A DNA stretch of 64,000 nt from Solwaraspora sp. WMMA2056. Lineage in GTDB: Bacteria > Actinomycetota > Actinomycetes > Mycobacteriales > Micromonosporaceae. The number at the start of each line of letters is the position of its first letter. Position 1 is the stretch's first letter. The notes beneath the pieces were generated by a model, which made no database searches, had not been told where the DNA came from, and saw nothing but the letters and a program-made list of their open reading frames with translations. Position numbers and translations under genes: made by a program. The DNA lies in assembly GCF_030345095.1 (NCBI RefSeq), contig NZ_CP128360.1:5270001-5334000 (forward strand), read 5' to 3'. Shown piece after piece: positions 59,532 through 64,000 of the stretch.

Positions 59532-60813
59532 CGTCGCCGCCTTCCGTCGGGAGGGTCGCGGCGAGCGCCCGGGCGGCCCGCCAGCAGTCGTGGTACGTCG
59601 AGTACAGCGGCACCGGGGCGAGCCGGACGATGTCCGGTTCCCTGGCGTCGGCGATCACCCCGTGTTCGTGGCGCAGCCGGGCGGTCAGCGCATGCGCACC
59701 CGACCCATCGCTGATCCGCAAAGACAGCTGGCAGCCGCGTCGGGCCGGGTCCCGTGGGGTGACGACGCTGACCGGCCGGCCCGCCACGATCTCGTCGAGC
59801 AGCTGCTCCAGGTAGCCGGTGAGCCGTTCGCTGCGTTCGCGCAGCGCCGGCATGCCGACCTCGTCGAAGATCTGCAACGAGGTACGGACCGGACCCATGG
59901 CGAAGATCGGCGGGTTGGAGATCTGCCAGGCGTCGGCGCTGGCCGGTGGCCGCGACACCGGGGTCATCTCGAACCGGGTGGCCGGCTCGGTGCTCCACCA
60001 GCCTTCGAAGCGGGCCAGCGTCGGATCGCCGTGGTGGCGTTCGTGCACGTACGCGCCGGCCAGCGCGCCCGGGCCGGAGTTGAGGTACTTGTAGGAGCAC
60101 CAGGCGGCGAAGTCGACGCCCCAGTCGTGCAGCCGCAGCGGCACGTTGCCGGCGGCGTGCGCCAGGTCCCAGCCGACGACCGCGCCGGCGGCCCGGCCAG
60201 CGGCGGTGATCGTCGGGATGTCCAGCAGCTCACCAGTGAGGTAGTTGACCCCGCCGAGCAGCACCAGCGCCACCCGGTCGCCCTCGGTGCGCAGGTAGTC
60301 CACGATGTCGTCGGTGCGCAGCGTGTCCTCGCCGGGGCGGGGCCGCAGCCGGACCACCGTACGGTCGGGGTCGAGGCCGTGGAAGGCGGCCTGGCTGCGC
60401 ACCGCGTAGCTGTCCGACGGGAACGCCGAGTCCTCGATGACGATCCGGGTCCGGTCGCCGGCCGGCCGGTAGAACGACACCATCAGCAGGTGCAGGTTGA
60501 CCGTCAGCGAGTTCATCACCACGGCCTCGCTGGGCAGGGCGCCGACCAGTCGCGCGGCGGTGTCGGTGAGAAGTTCGTGGTACGGCAGCCACGGCCGGCC
60601 GGCCTCCAGGTGGCCTTCGACGCCGAGCCGGGCCCAGTCGTCGAGGTCGTCGAGCAGTTCGGCGCGGGTGGCCCTCGGTTGCAGACCGAGGGAGTTGCCG
60701 GCGAAGTAGGCGACGTCGGGGTGGTCGCCGCCGGTGGCCGGCGGGATGTGGAACAGGTCGCGGTGCCCGGGGTCGGCGGCGTCGCGGCGGCGGGCGTCGT
60801 CCTCAGTGAACAT
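59524..60813 (-). CDS. kynU: Kynureninase
   Basis: This is a 429-aa PLP enzyme. ATG 60813 starts MFTEDDARRRDAADPG, eleven bases after the TDO stop. Motifs: YFAGNSLGLQPRA, VNLHLLMVSFYRP, Asp/His in VVGWDLAHAAGNVPLRLHDWGVDFA and the PLP Lys in WCSYKYLNSGPGALAG, followed by ERHHGDPTLARFEGWW. It cuts 3-hydroxykynurenine to 3-hydroxyanthranilate plus alanine. It overlaps kmo by 8 bp. Confidence 0.96.
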   Translation of the reverse strand: MFTEDDARRRDAADPGHRDLFHIPPATGGDHPDVAYFAGNSLGLQPRATRAELLDDLDDWARLGVEGHLEAGRPWLPYHELLTDTAARLVGALPSEAVVMNSLTVNLHLLMVSFYRPAGDRTRIVIEDSAFPSDSYAVRSQAAFHGLDPDRTVVRLRPRPGEDTLRTDDIVDYLRTEGDRVALVLLGGVNYLTGELLDIPTITAAGRAAGAVVGWDLAHAAGNVPLRLHDWGVDFAAWCSYKYLNSGPGALAGAYVHERHHGDPTLARFEGWWSTEPATRFEMTPVSRPPASADAWQISNPPIFAMGPVRTSLQIFDEVGMPALRERSERLTGYLEQLLDEIVAGRPVSVVTPRDPARRGCQLSLRISDGSGAHALTARLRHEHGVIADAREPDIVRLAPVPLYSTYHDCWRAARALAATLPTEGGDDV

Positions 60814-60824
60814 GCGGCAGCCTC

Positions 60825-61718
60825 TCACATGCCGGTCCGGGCGGACCAGATCTCCGGGAACACCACCCGGTTCATGCTGCGTTGCAGCCAGGCTAGGCCG
60901 GCGGAGCCGCCGCTGCCGACCTTGGCGCCCATGGTGCGCTGCACCGCCTTGAGATGCTTGTAGCGCCAGTCGCCGAACTGTTCGGCGACCTCGGTCAACG
61001 CCTCGCCGAGCAGCCGCAGGTGGTTGTCCGGGGTGTTGGCACGGTAGACCTCCACCCAGGCGGCCTCGACCGCCGGGTGCGGCTCGTGTTCGGTGGCGAC
61101 GTCGCGGGTCAGCAGGTCGGCCGGGATGTCGTGGCCGGCGCGGGCCAGCAGGGCGATCACGTCGTCCCACAGGCTCGGCGTGTGCAGCGTCCGCTCAAGT
61201 TCGGCGTACACCTCGGGTTGGCGGCGGAACGGGCGGATCAGCGACGGGGTCCGGATGCCGAGGGTGAACTCCAGCTGCCGGTACATCGCCGACTGGAAGC
61301 CGGAGCCCTCGCCGAGCAGGTTGCGGAACCGGTTGAAGTCTGCCGGCGTCATCCAGCGCAGCGTCTGCCAGGAGGCGTTGAGCCCTTCCAGGTGCAGGGC
61401 GGCGCGGCGCAGCGGGGCGACCGCCTCCCAGACCTGGTCGGCGCGCAGCAGTCGCTGGGTTTCGCGCAGCTCGTGGCGGGTCAGCCCGAAGTACAGCTCC
61501 ATGATCTGGCTGACCATCAGGAACGACATCTCGCCGGGGTCGTCGCTGAGGGTGCGCTGCAAACTGTGCAGGGTGCTGGCGTGCACGTACGCGTCGTACG
61601 GCACCCGGTCGCCGAACTCCAGGGTCGGCTCGCCGGCGTTGGCGGCGGCGCGGGCGGCGCGTTCGGCGGCGTCCACCGGCCGCACGGCCGGTGGGCTGGC
61701 CACGTCGGTGCTGTTCAC
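60825..61718 (-). CDS. kynA: Tryptophan 2,3-dioxygenase, distal His replaced by Ser
   Basis: This is a 297-aa haem enzyme that opens the indole ring of L-tryptophan to N-formylkynurenine. GTG 61718 has AGGAGGG upstream. Family parts: PYDAYVHASTLHSLQ, EMSFLMVSQIMELYFGLTRHELR, ALHLEGLNASWQTLRWMTPADFNRFR, LGEGSGFQS, and WRYKHLKAVQRTMGAKVGSGGSAG with the probable haem ligand His255. In typical TDO the third position before ELW is His (QHQTSELW); here it is Ser70 (VSQIMELY), as in IDO. It is the first gene of the operon, divergent from an Lrp-type regulator. Confidence 0.93.
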   Translation of the reverse strand: MNSTDVASPPAVRPVDAAERAARAAANAGEPTLEFGDRVPYDAYVHASTLHSLQRTLSDDPGEMSFLMVSQIMELYFGLTRHELRETQRLLRADQVWEAVAPLRRAALHLEGLNASWQTLRWMTPADFNRFRNLLGEGSGFQSAMYRQLEFTLGIRTPSLIRPFRRQPEVYAELERTLHTPSLWDDVIALLARAGHDIPADLLTRDVATEHEPHPAVEAAWVEVYRANTPDNHLRLLGEALTEVAEQFGDWRYKHLKAVQRTMGAKVGSGGSAGLAWLQRSMNRVVFPEIWSARTGM

Positions 61719-61860
61719 GTCGGCTGCCCTCCTTTGCTGTGCCGCCCATGATTGCCGACTTGCGGTCCGTCGCTGAATACCGGATCAACGGCGGTACGCG
61801 GCCGCGACCTGCAGGTCCGTGGCTAGATTGGGGTAATCGGTTAACGAAGGGAAAGTGTCC
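61719..61860. promoter_or_regulatory. Divergent control region of the tryptophan operon and its Lrp-type regulator
   Basis: This 142-bp region holds AGGAGGG for kynA and GAAGGG for the regulator. Near the regulator, TAGATTGGGGTAATCGGTTA contains GATT-GGGGT-AATC and a GTTAAC palindrome, the only AT-rich part and a candidate Lrp-type binding site. TAGATT can serve as a -10 box for the regulator. I cannot place the kynA promoter firmly. Confidence 0.45.
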
Positions 61861-62298
61861 GTGGACGAGATGGATTGGGCGCTGCTGCGTGAGTTGCAGG
61901 CCGATGCCCGACTTTCCTTCAGCGAGCTGTCCCGCCGGGTGCACCTGTCACCGCCGGCGGTCGCCGAGCGGGTCCGCCGGCTGGAGGAGTCCGGGGTGAT
62001 CGGCGGCTACCACGCGCACGTCGACCTGACCCGGGCCGGCTGGACGGTGATCGCGCTGATCCGGATGTCCTGCTACGGGTCGCACTGCATCCTGCGGGAC
62101 CCGCAGGTGCCGACCTGGCCGGAGATCCGGGAGATCCACCGGATCACCGGCGACGCCTGCTCGATGCTGAAGGTGGCGGCGGCGTCGATGGACGCCTTCG
62201 AGGACGTCATCGACCGGCTCGCCCCGTACGGCCAGCCGTCCAGCACGATGGTGCTCTCCACTCCGCTGGACTGGCGACCGGTCACCGCCGCCGACTGA
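61861..62298 (+). CDS. Lrp/AsnC-family regulator, probable regulator of tryptophan catabolism
   Basis: Two in-frame GTG codons (61855, 61861) exist; 61861 has better spacing from GAAGGG, giving 145 aa. The AsnC HTH is DEMDWALLRELQADARLSFSELSRRVHLSPPAVAERVRRLEESGVIGGYHAHVD. The RAM/AsnC ligand domain follows (IREIHRITGDACSMLKVAAASMDAFEDVIDRLAPYG). A CYGSHCILRD insert with two Cys is distinctive. Divergence from the 11-gene operon and the known KynR-type Lrp regulators of proteobacterial kyn operons suggest it senses kynurenine or tryptophan. Confidence 0.92.
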   Translation: MDEMDWALLRELQADARLSFSELSRRVHLSPPAVAERVRRLEESGVIGGYHAHVDLTRAGWTVIALIRMSCYGSHCILRDPQVPTWPEIREIHRITGDACSMLKVAAASMDAFEDVIDRLAPYGQPSSTMVLSTPLDWRPVTAAD

Positions 62299-62406
62299 CT
62301 CAGCACCGCGTGACAGTCGACTGGACGTCGACAGAGCCGCGATTCTGTCAATTCTCGCCAGAAACTGCGGTATGGTTGCGGGGTCATGCGCTAGGAGGCA
62401 GGTGCT

Positions 62407-63678
62407 GTGCTGATCCGTTTCGAGGCGGCGAACTTCCGCTCGATCCTCGGACCGGTCGAGCTGTCGATGGTCGCCGTCGACCGGGACCGGCCGGCGGTGC
62501 AGCGGGTCGACAGCATCGACGAGAGCCTCCTGCCGGTCGCCGCCATCTACGGTCCCAACGCCTCCGGCAAGTCCAACGTGGTTGCGGCTCTCACCTGGCT
62601 GCGCGACGCGGTCGCCGACTCGCTGCGGTTCTGGGACGACGGGATTCCGGTCGAGCCGTTCGCGTTCGGCCACGGTCCACGGAGCCCATCGGAGTTCACC
62701 GTCGAACTGATCCTCGGCGGGGTCCGCTTCGAGTACGTCGTCGAGCTGGACGCAGACGCGATCCGCTACGAAGGCCTGTTCCACTATCCGGAACGCAAGC
62801 GGCGTCGGATCTTCGAACGCGAGGGTGACGAACTGACGCTGCAACGGGGCCTCGGCCACCTGTCGGGCACCCGTGAGCTGCTGACCAGTCGTACTCTCGC
62901 CTTGTCAGCTGCCCGGCGGTTCCGCGAACCCCTCGTTTCCGGCCCCGCCGAGGAGTTGCTGAGCGTACAGACGTTGGAGCCGGGGCCGCGTCGCCGCCCA
63001 TTCGTCCGGCAGGCCCCTCATCTGGCGACCCGACACTGGTTCGAGGATGCCGCTGGGGCGCGCCAGGAAGTGCTGCCCGGGCTCGAGGACCTGCGTCCGG
63101 ACCGGGCTCAGGCCCTGGCGCTGCTGAGGATGGCCGACCTCGGCATCGAGGACGTGGTGATCGACGATGGCGCAGCAGCGTCCGGCCAGGACCCGCGATC
63201 CTCGACCCGGCGACGACGAATCCGGCTGCTGCACCGTACGGGCGACGAAGCGGTCCCCTTGGACTTCGGCGCCGAATCGGAGGGGACCCGCACCTGGTTC
63301 CAGCTGATCGGCCCGGTGCTGACCGCGTTGAAGGCCGGTTCCCTGCTGCTGTTCGACGAACTGGACGCCAGCCTGCATCCGACGCTGTCCATGCAGCTCA
63401 TCCGGCTGTTCACCGACCCCGCGACGAACCCCTCGGGGGCACAGCTGATCTTCACCTCGCACGACACCAGCCTGCTCAATCATCTGAACCGGGACGAGGT
63501 CTGGCTGACCGAGAAGGCAGTCGACGGCGCGACCCGCCTCGGCGCGCTGGCCGAGTTCGCCGGCGAACGCGTGCGCCGGTCGCAGAACCTGGAGAAGGCG
63601 TACCTGCACGGACGGTTCGGCGCGCTACCCGACGTCGACCGCACCGAGATCCTGCGGGCACTCGGACTGATCGGCTGA
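62407..63678 (+). CDS. AAA ATPase of a RloAB/AbiL-type system
   Basis: This is a 423-aa protein. GTG 62407 follows AGGAGG. The ATP-binding domain is split as in SMC/OLD-like AAA_15/AAA_21 proteins: N-terminal LIRFEAANFRSILGPVELSMVA and Walker A YGPNASGKSNVV (near 50); C-terminal LDFGAESEGTRTWFQLIGP (signature-like), Walker B SLLLFDELDASLHP and the H-loop IFTSHDTSLLN. The next gene, 3 bp downstream, is a RloB-type protein. Such ATPase plus RloB pairs are known in restriction-linked (Rlo) and abortive-infection (AbiL) loci and probably sense phage and trigger the partner. Confidence 0.9.
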   Translation: MLIRFEAANFRSILGPVELSMVAVDRDRPAVQRVDSIDESLLPVAAIYGPNASGKSNVVAALTWLRDAVADSLRFWDDGIPVEPFAFGHGPRSPSEFTVELILGGVRFEYVVELDADAIRYEGLFHYPERKRRRIFEREGDELTLQRGLGHLSGTRELLTSRTLALSAARRFREPLVSGPAEELLSVQTLEPGPRRRPFVRQAPHLATRHWFEDAAGARQEVLPGLEDLRPDRAQALALLRMADLGIEDVVIDDGAAASGQDPRSSTRRRRIRLLHRTGDEAVPLDFGAESEGTRTWFQLIGPVLTALKAGSLLLFDELDASLHPTLSMQLIRLFTDPATNPSGAQLIFTSHDTSLLNHLNRDEVWLTEKAVDGATRLGALAEFAGERVRRSQNLEKAYLHGRFGALPDVDRTEILRALGLIG

Positions 63679-63681
63679 CCG

Positions 63682-64000
63682 GTGACACCGAGACGGACGC
63701 GGGCCAAGGACCTGCGACGGCGGACCGCGACCCGCCCCGAGCGCAGAACGATCGTCATCTTCTGCGAGGGTGAGGCATCGGAGCCGGACTACCTGAACGC
63801 GCTCCGGCGGCTCCCCCACATCAGGGACAGCACCGCGATCAACATCGATATCGACCCGGACCAGGGGGTCCCGTTGACCCTGGTCAACCGGGCGATCGAG
63901 CGCAGCGCGGACGACGAGGTCGACGAGTGCTGGTGCGTGTTCGACGTCGAATGGCCCCGGCACCATCCGCACCTCGACCGGGCCATCCGGCTGGCAGCCG
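63682..64000 (+). CDS. RloB-family protein, 3'-truncated by window edge
   Basis: The frame is open from GTG 63682 to the end of the window (106 codons seen). The start is basic (RRTRAKDLRRRTATRPERR), followed by TIVIFCEGEASEPDYLNALRR, the hallmark N-terminal strand and acidic motif of RloB, then IDPDQGVPLTLVNRAIE and CWCVFDVEWPRHHPHLDRAIRLA with the second acidic site (FDVE). RloB resembles a Toprim-like nuclease fold. It follows the ATPase by 3 bp, so the two are co-translated. The rest lies outside the window. Confidence 0.88.
   Translation, partial: MTPRRTRAKDLRRRTATRPERRTIVIFCEGEASEPDYLNALRRLPHIRDSTAINIDIDPDQGVPLTLVNRAIERSADDEVDECWCVFDVEWPRHHPHLDRAIRLAA

Noticed and set aside
51110-61718. 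Possible role of the kyn genes in secondary-metabolite (3-hydroxyanthranilate-derived) biosynthesis
   Set aside because: The presence of ring cleavage and the full lower meta pathway down to acetyl-CoA, with no NRPS or tailoring genes nearby, indicates catabolism.

Overview
The window is high-GC DNA (about 70% by eye) with strongly GC-biased third codon positions, frequent GTG starts, WhiJ-type XRE/DUF5753 regulators paired with DUF397 proteins, a LAL-type LuxR regulator and secreted CBM-bearing hydrolases. This points to a filamentous actinomycete, most likely Micromonosporaceae (Micromonospora or a relative); the genus is inference. No rRNA, tRNA, CRISPR array, insertion sequence or prophage module was recognised.

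Layout. 0-6.5 kb: the end of a hypothetical gene, an RluA-type pseudouridine synthase, a decayed histidine phosphatase beside a perfect 25-bp inverted repeat, the first XRE/DUF397 cassette, a methyltransferase and an APH-fold protein. 6.6-22.5 kb: housekeeping and signalling genes (HrpA helicase, membrane-anchored protein, GNAT-like protein, GGDEF-EAL enzyme, acyltransferase, hotdog thioesterase, small zinc-ribbon-like protein, dGTPase-like HD protein, GPP34 protein, Tex). 22.5-30 kb: a secreted three-repeat protein; a two-component system with a lipoprotein gene that share an upstream sequence element; an internally deleted ABC-F gene preceded by an Arg-rich leader peptide and hairpin; and a pectate lyase. 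30-44.6 kb: a LAL regulator, a giant subtilase with Kelch repeats, a CBM2 esterase, a DUF6461 protein, a helical-repeat protein, an APH-fold kinase with a possible coupled small peptide gene, and a secreted two-repeat protein. 44.8-51.1 kb: an aldo/keto reductase, tRNA 2'-phosphotransferase coupled to a membrane protein behind a MerR-type promoter, a YjbR protein, the second XRE/DUF397 cassette, and a MarR regulator divergent from an Old Yellow Enzyme-type reductase with paired operators.

51.1-62.3 kb: the main metabolic unit, an 11-gene tightly packed operon on the minus strand. It encodes tryptophan to kynurenine, 3-hydroxyanthranilate and then the 2-aminomuconate meta-cleavage route to pyruvate and acetyl-CoA, with a divergent Lrp/AsnC regulator. 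Only a kynurenine formamidase is missing from the operon. 62.4-64 kb: an AAA ATPase followed by a RloB-type protein cut by the window end, a probable RloAB/AbiL-like antiphage pair.

The most interesting items are: the ABC-F attenuator (leader peptide MHSGTASRKLRRRR) upstream of an ABC-F protein that appears to have lost its interdomain linker; the tryptophan meta-cleavage operon, whose first dioxygenase has Ser where TDOs normally have the distal-pocket His; the three-site response-regulator element; the leaderless MerR promoter; and the possible frameshifted peptide gene coupled to an APH-fold kinase.
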